Assembly: GCF_003670115.1 (NCBI RefSeq)
Contig: NZ_QQTY01000005.1
Location: 310,001 to 374,000, forward strand
Length of the DNA: 64,000 nucleotides
Direction of reading: 5' to 3'
Source of the DNA: Natronorubrum halophilum
Lineage (GTDB): Archaea > Halobacteriota > Halobacteria > Halobacteriales > Natrialbaceae
In this document: positions 24,782 to 33,603 of the stretch, in pieces
Layout of the letters: each line of letters begins with the position of its first letter
Position numbering within the stretch: the first letter of the stretch is position 1
Notes under the pieces: generated by a model
Databases searched by the model: none
What the model saw: the letters and a program-made list of their open reading frames with translations, nothing else
What the model was told of the DNA's origin: nothing
Program-made: the position numbers and the translations under genes

Positions 24782-27700
24782 ATGAGTAACCGAGTGGATG
24801 CCGCGGAATCGACGTTTTGGGGAGACGTCGACGACGACGTGGCGCTCCAGCGCTACCGGACGCTCGTCGAGACGATCGACGACAGCGTCTACCAACTCGA
24901 TGCCGACGGGAACTTCATCGCGGTCAACGAAAACGTCGTGGAGTGGACGGGATACGCCCGGGACGACCTCATCGGAGAACACGTCTCGCTGGTCATCGAC
25001 GAGCGGGACGTCGAACGGATCGATCGCGAAATCCGCGCGCAACTCGAGGGCGGTGCCGAACTCACCCCGTTCGAACTCGCGGTCGAAACGGCGGGCGGCG
25101 GGCGAGTTCCCTGCGAACTGCGGATCAGCGTGCTCACCGACGACGGCGAGTTCAGCGGTACGGTCGGCGTCGCCCGCGATATCTCCGACCAGAAACGCCG
25201 ACAGCGGATACTCGAGTCGACGCAAGCGTCCTACGAGTCGATCACGAGCGTCGTCGACGAAGCCGACGTCGGCGTCTTCATCATCGGGGAGGCGTCCGAT
25301 ATCAAGTGGATCGACACGTCCGTCGAGGAGTATCTCGGGCTCGATCGCGACGCGGTCATCGGGCGGGACAAACGGAGGGTGATCGAGGAGAACGTCATGG
25401 GGAAGGTCGCCGATCCCGAATCCTTCGCCGAGACGGTCCTCGCGACGTACGAGGACAACAGCTACGTCGAACGCTTCGAGTGTCGGGTTACCGCCGACGA
25501 ATCCGAAGGCCGCGAAGAACGCTGGCTCGAGCACCGGAGCAAGCCGATCGAGTCGGGTCGATATGCGGGCGGCCGGGTCGAACTCTACTACGATATCACC
25601 GAGCGAAAGCGCTCTGAAGGTGCCCTCAAGGAGAGCGAAGAACGGTTTCGATCGCTGGTCGACGCGGTCGAAGAGTACGCGATTTTTCGGCTCGATTCGG
25701 ACGGACACGTCGCTAGCTGGAACGAGGGGGCGAGACAGATCAAGAGCTACGACCGCGAGGAGATCCTCGGCGAGCACATCTCCACGTTCTATACCGAGAG
25801 CGATCGAGCGGCGAACGTGCCCGAACGAAACCTCGAGCGCGCGATGGAAGCGGGGTCGATCGAGACGAAGGGCTGGCGTCTCAGGAGGGACGGCTCGCGG
25901 CTCTGGGCGAACGTGACGATCACGGCGATCCGGGACGACGACGGAACCCACCTCGGGTACGTGAAGGTCACCCGCGACATGACGGAGCGACGCGAACGGG
26001 AGCAACAACTCCAGCGCGAACGCGACCTGACCGATCGCGTCCTCGAGGCCAGTCCGGTGGGGATCATGGTCTTCGACACGGACGGGGTCATTACCCGGGT
26101 CAACGATCGATACACGGAGCTGCTCGAGCTCTCCGAGTCGGATCTCGAGTGGGCCACGCAGTCCAGCGGGATGCTCTACGACGAACGTGGCGATCCGATC
26201 GAATCCGCGACGCACCCGTTCGCGCGAGCGTTGCGGACCGGGGAGCCGGTATCGGACCAGCACATCCAGTTCGAGCCCGCGACCGGGAGCGAGGACCGAC
26301 GGTGGGTGGTGATGAACGCCGTCCCGATTCTGGACGGCGAGACGGTCGACCGCGTCGTCGCGACGGTCGAAGACGTCACCGGTCTCAAGCGGCGCGAACG
26401 GGAACTCAAGAGCGAACTCGAGTCGATCTTCATGCGGATCACCGACGCCTTCTACGCGCTCGACGACGACTGGACGTTCACGTACGTCAACGATCGGGCC
26501 CGGGAGCTAATCGATTTCGAGGACCGGGGACTACTCGGGCGAAACATCTGGGACGTGTTCGAGTGGGCGGCCGATTCGACCCTCAAGGAGGAGTACGAGC
26601 GAGCGATGGAGACCCAGGAACCCACGGCGTTCGAACTCTACTACCCCGACCCGCTCGAGACGTGGTTCGAAATCCACGCCTACCCCTCCGAAACGGGACT
26701 GTCGGTCTACTTCCAGGACATCAGCGATCGCAAGGCCCGCGAGCGAGCGCTCGCGGAGTCGGAACGTCGCCACCGCACGCTCGCCGAGCACGTCCCGAAC
26801 GGGCTCGTAACCCTGTTCGACCACAAACTGGAATACACGCTGGCGGCGGGGAAAGGGTTCGACCGCATTCCCGTGGCACCAGCCGATCTCGAGGGCGAAC
26901 ACATGCGAAACGTATGGCCCGAGTCGACCGCAGACACGCTCGAGCCGGCGTTCAGGGCTGCCCTCGGCGGATCGGAACAGTCGGTCGAACTCACGTACGC
27001 CGGACGAGAATGGGTCCTTCGGGCCGTTCCGATCACCGACGACCGAGGCGACGTTTTCGCCGGGATGACGATGGCACAGGACGTCACCGAGCGTAAACAC
27101 CGGGAACAAGAGCTCCGGGAGGAGCGAAACCTCGTCGAGCGGATCATCGACACCAGTCCGATCGGGATCGTCACGCTCGATGCGGACGGGACCTTCGAGC
27201 GTATCAACCGCCGGGCCGAAGAGATCCTCGGCTACTCGATAGCCGAATTCGAGGCCGTTTCCGGCGGGACCGACGAACTGGATCCGATCGGGCCGAACGG
27301 GGAGCCGTTTACGGCGGCGAGGATGCCGATACGTCGCGTGCTCGGTGACGGCGAGACGATTCACGACCTCGAGATGGGCGTGCGTCGGGCTGACGGCCGG
27401 CGAGTCTGGGTGTCGGTCAGCGGTACGCCGCTGTACGACGATGGTGCGATCACGGGTGCCGTGATCACGTTCGTCGATATCACCGAACGCAAGGAGTACC
27501 AGCGGAAACTCGAAGCCTCGAACGAACGCTTAGAGCAGTTCGCCTACGCCGCCAGCCACGACCTCCAGGAGCCCCTCCGGATGGTCTCGAGCTATCTCCA
27601 ACTGATCGAGAGCCGGTACGCCGACGAACTCGATGCGGACGGCGAGGAGTTCATCGAGTACGCCGTCGACGGCGCAAACCGGATGCGCGACATGATCGAC

Positions 27701-28204
27701 GGACTCCTCGAGTACTCCAGGATCGAAACGGAGGGAGACCCGCTCGAACCGGTCGATCTCGATCGCGTGCTCGAGGACGTACTAGAGGATCTGTCGCTCC
27801 AGATCGAGGAGACGGACGCCGAGATCACGGTCGAGGAACTGCCGTCCGTCCGCGGCGATGCCGATCAGCTTCGACAGGTGTTCCAGAACCTCCTGAGCAA
27901 CGCGCTCGAGTACAGCGGCGACGAGTCGCCGACGATAGACGTGTCGGCGGACCGCGACGGAACTCGCTGGACGATTTCCGTCGCGGACGAGGGGATCGGC
28001 ATCGACGCCGAAGAGACCGACCGCATCTTCGAGGTATTCCAACGGCTACATAGCCGCGAAGAGCACGACGGGACGGGGATCGGCCTCGCGCTCTGCCAGC
28101 GGATCGTCGAGCGCCACGGCGGCGAGATCCGGGTCGACTCCGAACCCGGGGAAGGAGCGACGTTCTCGGTGACGCTGCCGGCCGCGGAGACGAGCGACCG
28201 ATAG
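24782..28204 (+). CDS. Seven-PAS sensor histidine kinase
   Basis: 1140 residues, soluble. Seven PAS/PAC units can be followed, starting about residues 28 (LVETIDDSVYQLDADGNFIA), 145 (VVDEADVGVFIIGEASDIKW), 285 (LVDAVEEYAIFRLDSDGHVA), 415 (ASPVGIMVFDTDGVITRVND), 540 (RITDAFYALDDDWTFTYVND), 660 (LAEHVPNGLVTLFDHKLEYT) and 780 (DTSPIGIVTLDADGTFERIN), most ending in D(I/M)(S/T)xRK linkers. Then HisKA (FAYAASHDLQEPLRMVSSYL) and HATPase_c (NLLSNALEYSGDE, GTGIGLALCQRIVERHGG). ATG at 24782; the earlier in-frame start adds a low-complexity tail. Ligands unknown. Confidence 0.92.
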   Translation: MSNRVDAAESTFWGDVDDDVALQRYRTLVETIDDSVYQLDADGNFIAVNENVVEWTGYARDDLIGEHVSLVIDERDVERIDREIRAQLEGGAELTPFELAVETAGGGRVPCELRISVLTDDGEFSGTVGVARDISDQKRRQRILESTQASYESITSVVDEADVGVFIIGEASDIKWIDTSVEEYLGLDRDAVIGRDKRRVIEENVMGKVADPESFAETVLATYEDNSYVERFECRVTADESEGREERWLEHRSKPIESGRYAGGRVELYYDITERKRSEGALKESEERFRSLVDAVEEYAIFRLDSDGHVASWNEGARQIKSYDREEILGEHISTFYTESDRAANVPERNLERAMEAGSIETKGWRLRRDGSRLWANVTITAIRDDDGTHLGYVKVTRDMTERREREQQLQRERDLTDRVLEASPVGIMVFDTDGVITRVNDRYTELLELSESDLEWATQSSGMLYDERGDPIESATHPFARALRTGEPVSDQHIQFEPATGSEDRRWVVMNAVPILDGETVDRVVATVEDVTGLKRRERELKSELESIFMRITDAFYALDDDWTFTYVNDRARELIDFEDRGLLGRNIWDVFEWAADSTLKEEYERAMETQEPTAFELYYPDPLETWFEIHAYPSETGLSVYFQDISDRKARERALAESERRHRTLAEHVPNGLVTLFDHKLEYTLAAGKGFDRIPVAPADLEGEHMRNVWPESTADTLEPAFRAALGGSEQSVELTYAGREWVLRAVPITDDRGDVFAGMTMAQDVTERKHREQELREERNLVERIIDTSPIGIVTLDADGTFERINRRAEEILGYSIAEFEAVSGGTDELDPIGPNGEPFTAARMPIRRVLGDGETIHDLEMGVRRADGRRVWVSVSGTPLYDDGAITGAVITFVDITERKEYQRKLEASNERLEQFAYAASHDLQEPLRMVSSYLQLIESRYADELDADGEEFIEYAVDGANRMRDMIDGLLEYSRIETEGDPLEPVDLDRVLEDVLEDLSLQIEETDAEITVEELPSVRGDADQLRQVFQNLLSNALEYSGDESPTIDVSADRDGTRWTISVADEGIGIDAEETDRIFEVFQRLHSREEHDGTGIGLALCQRIVERHGGEIRVDSEPGEGATFSVTLPAAETSDR

Positions 28205-28459
28205 CGGTACTGTTCGACGGCGATCGGCTCGAGGTGGTCGACGGATACGGTTCGGGACGTTCGCGGCTTCGCGAGGAAATGCGTGACCCGCGCTGGCGGC
28301 GGACGTGGATCGTCCTCGGGGCTCGGTCTCCGAATCTACAAAACGCGCGACTAAGAAAGCGTGGGAGGACGCGAAAACGCGACACCGGCGACCTGTATTC
28401 CCTGTTGACCCAGTTCCAGAACTCGGTCAGCTACAGCTACCGTCGTGTGACTATTATAG

Positions 28460-28475
28460 CTTTGTGGTGGTTTCT
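28460..28475 (+). repeat. First copy of 16-bp promoter-proximal repeat
   Basis: CTTTGTGGTGGTTTCT, preceded by ATTATAG. It recurs with one mismatch at 28621-28636. Confidence 0.5.
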
Positions 28476-28502
28476 CTCAGTGAGAGCGCGGTGAACGTAT
28501 CG

Positions 28503-28523
28503 CGAACGAAGTCAGTTCGTTCG
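28503..28523. repeat. 8-bp inverted repeat with 5-bp spacer
   Basis: CGAACGAA GTCAG TTCGTTCG, perfect arms, about 118 bp upstream of the Bat-type gene. Candidate regulator-binding site. Confidence 0.4.
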
Positions 28524-28611
28524 GACGAACGATTTGCCGCTCGCGACTCTCAGTTTTCGGGGATAGTCATCCGGATTGGGTGGCGGGAAAGGCTACCGGA
28601 AACCCAACGGG

Positions 28612-28619
28612 TCTATACG
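28612..28619 (+). promoter_or_regulatory. TATA box of the Bat-type gene
   Basis: TCTATACG, 27 bp before the ATG at 28641. Confidence 0.5.
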
Positions 28620-28620
28620 T

Positions 28621-28636
28621 CTTTGTGGTGGGTTCT
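28621..28636 (+). repeat. Second copy of 16-bp promoter-proximal repeat
   Basis: CTTTGTGGTGGGTTCT, ending 4 nt before the ATG at 28641; one mismatch with 28460-28475. Confidence 0.5.
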
Positions 28637-28640
28637 GGTG

Positions 28641-29330
28641 ATGACGACAGTCGTCGAACTCGAGATTCCAGCCGATCGACTCGGGGCCGCCCGGACGTTC
28701 GATCGAGTCCCGGCGTTCGAGTGCCAGATCGGCGGGATGATCGGTGACTCGCCCCCGCTAGTCTGGGTATCCGGCCCGAATCGGGAAACGGTCCACGAGG
28801 CGCTCACGCAGGATCCGTCGGTCGACGTGATCGCGAGTCTGACCGGCAGCAACCGGGGCGGAGGGACCGCCGAAACCGACGATCAAGAGCGGTGGCTGTT
28901 CCGCCTCGAGTTTGGGGACGGCATCAAACTGTTTCAACAGATCGTCACGGAGAACGACGGCGCGATCCTGGCGGCCTGCGGCAAGAACGGCACGTGGGCG
29001 GTGAAACTCCTCTTTCACGACCGAGGCGCGCTCTCCGAGTGTTACGCGCTGTTCGAACAGTACGATTTCAACGTCGAGGTGACGCGTCTCACGGGGCTCG
29101 ACGATTTCTCGAGCGCCCAGACGCCGCTGACGCAGACGCAGTACGAGACGATCTGTAAGGCCCACGAACTCGGCTACTTCGACATCCCGCGACAGATCAC
29201 GCTCAAGGAACTCGCCGCCGAACTCGACGTGTCACATCAGGCGCTCTCCGAACGACTCCGCCGGTGTCACTCCGCGCTCGTCAGCGCCGAATTGACCGAC
29301 CGGATGCAACCGACCGCGATCGATCCGTAG
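28641..29330 (+). CDS. Bat-type helix-turn-helix regulator (HTH_10)
   Basis: 229 residues. The N-terminal half (TTVVELEIPADRLGAARTFD, WLFRLEFGDGIKLFQQIVTE, GTWAVKLLFHDRGALSECYA) is the domain that precedes the HTH in bacterio-opsin activator paralogs. The C-terminal HTH_10 reads LTQTQYETICKAHELGYFDI, then ITLKELAAELDVSHQALSERL. By family it is a DNA-binding transcription factor; targets are unknown. It lies directly downstream of the seven-PAS kinase on the same strand but is separated by 436 bp with its own promoter. ATG at 28641 matches the TATA spacing. Confidence 0.88.
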   Translation: MTTVVELEIPADRLGAARTFDRVPAFECQIGGMIGDSPPLVWVSGPNRETVHEALTQDPSVDVIASLTGSNRGGGTAETDDQERWLFRLEFGDGIKLFQQIVTENDGAILAACGKNGTWAVKLLFHDRGALSECYALFEQYDFNVEVTRLTGLDDFSSAQTPLTQTQYETICKAHELGYFDIPRQITLKELAAELDVSHQALSERLRRCHSALVSAELTDRMQPTAIDP

Positions 29331-29775
29331 TCGCGCCGCTCCGTTCTCGAGGGCGAACAGTCGGCATCGGCCTTCGACCCTCACAGAGACGTACTTTTCA
29401 GCGGCGAGCAGTATCAATTCCGCGTATGATTTTTAAATTGCGGCCAAAATAGGGAGTTTGTTAATATACTGTCCGTAAAGAGGCACATATACCGCGAAAG
29501 ATAGCTTTATTGTTGGACAGAACAACTCAAACGTGTCGGTGTGATGGCCGACCTCGCGATGCGCTACCGCGTGTATCGATACGCGTCGGTAGACCACTCG
29601 TGCTCAATCACCGCGGTCACTCGTGGCTGTGTGGCCGCCGTTTCAGATCTCTCGGGCCGTCCCCGACGGCCTACTCGTTTTCGAACCGATAAGTCGGGAC
29701 CGCCGACAGCGCCGGCGATCGTGTTCGAAACGAGCAAGATACTTACCGTTCTCCTCTGGAAGTGTAGTACCGACG
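29331..29775. other. Intergenic with AT-rich core
   Basis: 29425-29520 is markedly AT-rich (TTTTTAAATTG, TTAATATACTG, ACATATACC) and contains several TATA-like elements. No ORF after it is convincing. Probable promoter region, possibly with an old insertion. Confidence 0.4.
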
Positions 29776-30354
29776 ATGACCACCGTATCCCGCAGCCGAC
29801 GCACCGACGGCCAGCACTCGCCTCGAGAGCCAGACGCGGACGGTGACCGGTCCGTACTGGACCCGGACGACATCTATCACATTCTTCAAACCCGCCGGCG
29901 GCGCGACGTGCTCCGGTATCTTCACACCGCCGACGAACCGGTTCGGTTGCGCGACCTCGCCGAACAGATCGCCGCCTGGGAACACGAGGTCACCGTCGAG
30001 AACCTGACCTCGAGCCAGCGCCAGCGCGTCTACATCTCGCTGTACCAGTCGCACCTCCCGAAACTCGACAACCGCGGGATCGTCAGCTACGACAAGGACC
30101 GGGGAACGATCGAGTCGACGCCGCTTGCGTCCCAGTTCGATCCGTACCTGGTGGGGATCGAGAGCCCGACCGAAAGCGACCCGTGGCCACACCGGTACGC
30201 GGGGGCCGTCGGCTGTTGTGGACTGTTCCTGACGGCCATTGCGGGTGGCATCGTTTCGATACCGTGGACCGTCGCGGCAGTGCTCGTCGTCCTCCTGTTT
30301 GCCGCCGTCACGACCGTTCACGCGTACTCGGAGCGGATGCTAAGCCGCCCGTGA
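29776..30354 (+). CDS. DUF7344-type HTH protein with C-terminal membrane anchor
   Basis: 192 residues. The HTH part LDPDDIYHILQTRRRRDVLR, then RLRDLAEQIAAWEHEV and YISLYQSHLPKLDNRGIVSY matches the haloarchaeal DUF7344 winged-helix family. Two hydrophobic helices follow (AGAVGCCGLFLTAIAGGIVS and TVAAVLVVLLFAAVTTVHAY). A membrane-tethered transcriptional regulator is likely, presumably sensing at the membrane. ATG at 29776. Confidence 0.8.
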   Translation: MTTVSRSRRTDGQHSPREPDADGDRSVLDPDDIYHILQTRRRRDVLRYLHTADEPVRLRDLAEQIAAWEHEVTVENLTSSQRQRVYISLYQSHLPKLDNRGIVSYDKDRGTIESTPLASQFDPYLVGIESPTESDPWPHRYAGAVGCCGLFLTAIAGGIVSIPWTVAAVLVVLLFAAVTTVHAYSERMLSRP

Positions 30355-30397
30355 CTCGCTCGAGCACCACGAGACCGCGGCGGCGAAGCGACGACCG

Positions 30398-30853
30398 TCA
30401 GTCGGCGCAAGAAGCGGGTGCCGCGTCCGTCTCGTCGGTATCCGCAGCCTCGAGGACCCGGTGGGCGTAAAAGGCGACCGAGAAGTCCTGTGGACTGGGG
30501 ACCGCACAGGCGAGCCAGCCGATCGCGACCGCCGTGACGATCGGCGACTCGGCCGTCACGATGCCGCCGATCCCGAGCGCGAAGGCGGGAGCGGCGAGGA
30601 GTACCGGTGCGAGAGCCGCGATCCGAAGGATCGTGGCCGACTCCCGATCGACTCGATGCGGGTGGACCGCAGCCCACGGGCAACTCGCCAGAAGCCCGAG
30701 GACGCCGTCGCTCCGGCCCGGAAAGTAGGTGATCGTGTACTCGACGCGGGCGAGTCGAAGGACCAGCGCGTGAGCGCACTCGTGGGCGACGAGTCCGATC
30801 GCTACCGCGAGGACGAGCGCGCAGCCAGCAACAACCACAGTCGGTTCGATCAT
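30398..30853 (-). CDS. Membrane metalloprotease-like protein (HExxH, M50/DUF3267-like)
   Basis: 151 residues. The first helix carries ALVLAVAIGLVAHECAHALV, with a zinc-binding HECAH motif inside the membrane segment, as in site-2-protease-like and DUF3267 proteins. Three further hydrophobic spans follow, and PSPQDFSVAFYAHRVLEAAD near the end supplies a conserved-looking Asp. It is short for a true S2P and lacks a PDZ domain. Convergent with the membrane-anchored HTH protein at 29776; a regulatory proteolysis link is speculative. ATG at 30853. Confidence 0.7.
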   Translation of the reverse strand: MIEPTVVVAGCALVLAVAIGLVAHECAHALVLRLARVEYTITYFPGRSDGVLGLLASCPWAAVHPHRVDRESATILRIAALAPVLLAAPAFALGIGGIVTAESPIVTAVAIGWLACAVPSPQDFSVAFYAHRVLEAADTDETDAAPASCAD

Positions 30854-31039
30854 GAGGAGACGTGAGCCACCTGTCGTCTCGACCCTGCACCGAGCCGAGA
30901 CTCGTCTCACGCGTTCGTCGCGACGAACCGCGGGTGAAAGTCCGTCCGGATTCACCTGTTGGATTATTAAATAGCAGTTCGCGCCGAGCGATCCTTCAGT
31001 ACGACCGCGATCGACCACACCCGCCCGGGCCCAGCCAAG

Positions 31040-31050
31040 GGTTAAGTATT
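31040..31050 (+). promoter_or_regulatory. TATA box for the HTH-GNAT gene
   Basis: GTTAAGTATTG, about 26 bp before the ATG at 31071. Confidence 0.5.
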
Positions 31051-31070
31051 GTAAGGTGTTATCTAATGAC

Positions 31071-31802
31071 ATGGCATCAAGTGAGCCACTCGAGTTCGGT
31101 CACGACGACCGCAAACGGATCTACGAGCACGTCGAGCGCCACGGCGCGGCCGATCCGGACGAAACCCAGGCGCAACTGGGCATCGATCCCAGCGGTTTTC
31201 GACACCACGTCGCGATCCTCAAACGCGACGGACGGCTCGGGGAAGCGGACGGGAAACTTCGGGTCACGATCGACGCGGGAGCCGAAGAGGAGTACGTTTC
31301 GGCGGACCTCGAGTTCCACATCCGACCGGCCAGACAGGAGGACCTCTCGGGGGTCGTCGGCGCGATCCGACAGGTCGCCGAGGAGAAGACCTACATCGAG
31401 GCCGAAAGCGTCGCCGACGAGATCGATCACGAGGAGGCGTTGCTCCGACACAACGAGATCGAGTCTCGGATGTTCTTCGTCGCGACCGTCGACGACGAGG
31501 TCGTCGGCTGGGTGCACCTCCACGCGCCGGAGTTGGAGAAACTGTCCCACACCGCCGAACTCACCGTGGGCGTCCTCGAGGAGTACCGCGGCCACGGCAT
31601 CGGCTCTCACCTCCTCTCGCGGGGGCTCGAGTGGGCCGGCTCTAACGGCTACGAGCGGGTCTATCAGAGCGTTCCCTCGAGCAACGAGGACGCCATCGCG
31701 TTCCTCGACGAACACGACTGGGAGACCGAAGCGGTCCGCGAGGACCACTACAAACTCAACGGCCATTACGCCGACGAGGTGATGATGGCGATGACACTGT
31801 AG
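31071..31802 (+). CDS. GNAT acetyltransferase with N-terminal HTH
   Basis: 243 residues. Residues 1-70 (DDRKRIYEHVERHGAADPDE, FRHHVAILKRDGRL) form a MarR/PadR-like winged helix. Residues 78-243 are a GNAT fold: FHIRPARQEDLSGVVGAIRQ, FFVATVDDEVVGWVHLHAPE, AELTVGVLEEYRGHGIGSHL (acetyl-CoA P-loop R-G-H-G-I-G) and YERVYQSVPSSNEDAIAFL. Such fusions are seen in archaea and may couple acetylation to DNA binding. Substrate unknown. Confidence 0.88.
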   Translation: MASSEPLEFGHDDRKRIYEHVERHGAADPDETQAQLGIDPSGFRHHVAILKRDGRLGEADGKLRVTIDAGAEEEYVSADLEFHIRPARQEDLSGVVGAIRQVAEEKTYIEAESVADEIDHEEALLRHNEIESRMFFVATVDDEVVGWVHLHAPELEKLSHTAELTVGVLEEYRGHGIGSHLLSRGLEWAGSNGYERVYQSVPSSNEDAIAFLDEHDWETEAVREDHYKLNGHYADEVMMAMTL

Positions 31803-31983
31803 CCGGTCACACCGCTTCCCACCATCGGTGACTCGACCGCAACGTCCGACGGACCGAACGCTGGTCCGCCTTCGAGTGCAACACGTCGCTCGAGTACTGA
31901 CCGTGCTCGTCGCACCCTCCCGCCTGACGGCCGATCCCGAGATCGTCCCGTTCCGGCGAACGTAGTCACCTCCGGACAGTCTG

Positions 31984-31992
31984 TTTTATATA
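31984..31992 (+). promoter_or_regulatory. TATA box for the gene at 32015
   Basis: GTTTTATATA, about 27 bp before the ATG. Confidence 0.5.
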
Positions 31993-32014
31993 CTACTCGC
32001 TGAAATGAAGAGGC

Positions 32015-33037
32015 ATGCGTTTCGCTACCCCGATACAGTACGACTGGGACGAGTGGGGCGAGTCGTCCGCCCTGATCGTCTCCATGGGGCTCGCGCTCGC
32101 GATCGCGGGTATCGTGCAGACGCTCGCCGCTCCGGCTACCAAGCCGCTCGTCGCGCTCGAGCTGTTTCTCTCGTTGCTCGTTCCGACCGGTCTCGCCACC
32201 GGCGGCTACTGGCTGGTCAGCCAGAACGTCTCTCGAGACGTCCGTCGACGGGTCGCGATCTGGGTGTCGGCCGGGATCGTCGGCGCTTGCGCACTCGGCG
32301 GCTGGCTGTGGCTCTACGTGGCGCTCGAGGGCGGGACGATCCACGGGCCGCTATCGATCGTGACGACGCTCGCCACGGTCGGCGGTGCGGGCGGCTTCGT
32401 CGCCGCGGTTCGCCTGGCGCCGAAGATCGAATCGCCGAGTTCGGTTACCGAACAACCTGCCACGCCTGAGACGGGCGCTGCCGCCGCGTCTTCCTCGGAC
32501 TCCCGCCGAGAGCCGACACCACCCCGGTCAACGGGACCCGCTATCGGCGCGTCGGAACCGCCCCAGTCGACGACGCCGTCGACACCCGCAACATCACCCC
32601 CTCCCGAATCGGCGACGCCTTCCCGGCCCGCGACGCCAGCCGACCCCGCCGAGTCCGTCAGCGCGCCGACCGCACGATCGTCGCTGGAACCGCGCGTCGA
32701 CACCGTCGCCGCCGCTCCGTCCACAGCGGAGGTGGTCCTCGAGATCCTCCGGGACGCTCGTGCTCGAACCACCCTCGCGGTCCTCTATCACGAGCGGGGT
32801 GGGAACCCGCAGTCCGTCGACGAACTCGCCCGCGCCGTCGCTGACCACACGGACGACTGCGTCGAGGACACCACGACCGCGCTCCGACAGTCGACGCTTC
32901 CGCAACTCCGAACCGCTCGAGCTATCGACTGGGATCCCGCGACGGATCGGATCACAGCGCCGGAACACGCGGTCTTCGAAGAAGGCGTTCGCGAGGCGTC
33001 TGCTCTGCTCGAGACGTTCGAACCCGGCACTCGATGA
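32015..33037 (+). CDS. Membrane-anchored HTH (DUF7344-type) protein
   Basis: 340 residues. Four hydrophobic helices in the first 130 residues (SALIVSMGLALAIAGIVQTL, ALELFLSLLVPTGLATGGYW, VAIWVSAGIVGACALGGWLW, LSIVTTLATVGGAGGFVAAV) lead into a long Pro/Ser/Thr-rich linker (residues 140-230). The C-terminal domain VVLEILRDARARTTLAVLYH, SVDELARAVADHT and TTALRQSTLPQLRTARAIDW resembles the DUF7344 winged helix. A membrane-tethered regulator is likely, with the topology inverted relative to the protein at 29776. Confidence 0.75.
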   Translation: MRFATPIQYDWDEWGESSALIVSMGLALAIAGIVQTLAAPATKPLVALELFLSLLVPTGLATGGYWLVSQNVSRDVRRRVAIWVSAGIVGACALGGWLWLYVALEGGTIHGPLSIVTTLATVGGAGGFVAAVRLAPKIESPSSVTEQPATPETGAAAASSSDSRREPTPPRSTGPAIGASEPPQSTTPSTPATSPPPESATPSRPATPADPAESVSAPTARSSLEPRVDTVAAAPSTAEVVLEILRDARARTTLAVLYHERGGNPQSVDELARAVADHTDDCVEDTTTALRQSTLPQLRTARAIDWDPATDRITAPEHAVFEEGVREASALLETFEPGTR

Positions 33038-33044
33038 CGTCGGT

Positions 33045-33455
33045 TTACGCGGGGCTTCCGTCCTGTTCTGCGATCTCGAAGAGGTCTCCGTAGCCTTCGT
33101 CTTCGGGCAGTTGATCCCTGATATCCTCGAGTGCGCCCTCGGTAACCGCTTGCTCGACTACGTCGATGACGACCTGTGCGTGGAAGGCGGCGTCGGCCGG
33201 ATCGTCGTCGCCGATCTCCTCGCGGTCGGCGACGCGCTCGACGAACTCGTCGGACCCGAACCGCTCGATGTCGTCGACCTCCTCGAGAAATCGACCGAGT
33301 TCGTCGGGGAATTGGGCTCCCAGGTTCTCGGCTTCACCGGGCTGGATCCGCTCGGAGAGCGTGGTCAGCGTAGCGCGGGAGACACTCAGCCCAGCCTCTC
33401 GGGAGTCGAGCTGTGCTCGGTGTTGGACCTCGCCGATGAAAGTGCCATACTGCAT
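33045..33455 (-). CDS. DUF2267 protein
   Basis: 136 residues, helical and acidic. YGTFIGEVQHRAQLDSREAG, VSRATLTTLSERIQPGEAEN, LGAQFPDELGRFLEE and FHAQVVIDVVEQAVTEGALE are typical of DUF2267, which occurs widely in halophiles. Function unknown. Convergent with the gene ending 33037, with only a few bases between stops. Confidence 0.85.
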   Translation of the reverse strand: MQYGTFIGEVQHRAQLDSREAGLSVSRATLTTLSERIQPGEAENLGAQFPDELGRFLEEVDDIERFGSDEFVERVADREEIGDDDPADAAFHAQVVIDVVEQAVTEGALEDIRDQLPEDEGYGDLFEIAEQDGSPA

Positions 33456-33603
33456 ACTCGTTCGTTCACGCCCGCCGCTCGTGAGCCTGACCCTTCAGAT
33501 GAAAGGGACGCGGAGCGGCTCAGTGACGAGTCGCGTCGCGATCGCACGGTGCCCGAGCGCGGGAATCGAAAGACAGTTTGAGGGGACGATGCTACGGGGA
33601 GGC

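Larger units (their letters stand above)
28205..28640. other. Long intergenic region before the Bat-type gene
   Basis: 436 bp with no ORF I can support. It holds an 8-bp inverted repeat (28503-28523), two copies of a 16-bp motif and two TATA-like elements, described separately, and looks like a complex regulatory region. Confidence 0.5.

Noticed and set aside
29541-29846. Plus-strand ORF starting in the AT-rich intergenic region
   Set aside because: It runs into the HTH gene at 29776 in another frame, is Arg/Pro/Thr-rich and shows no acidic haloarchaeal signature.
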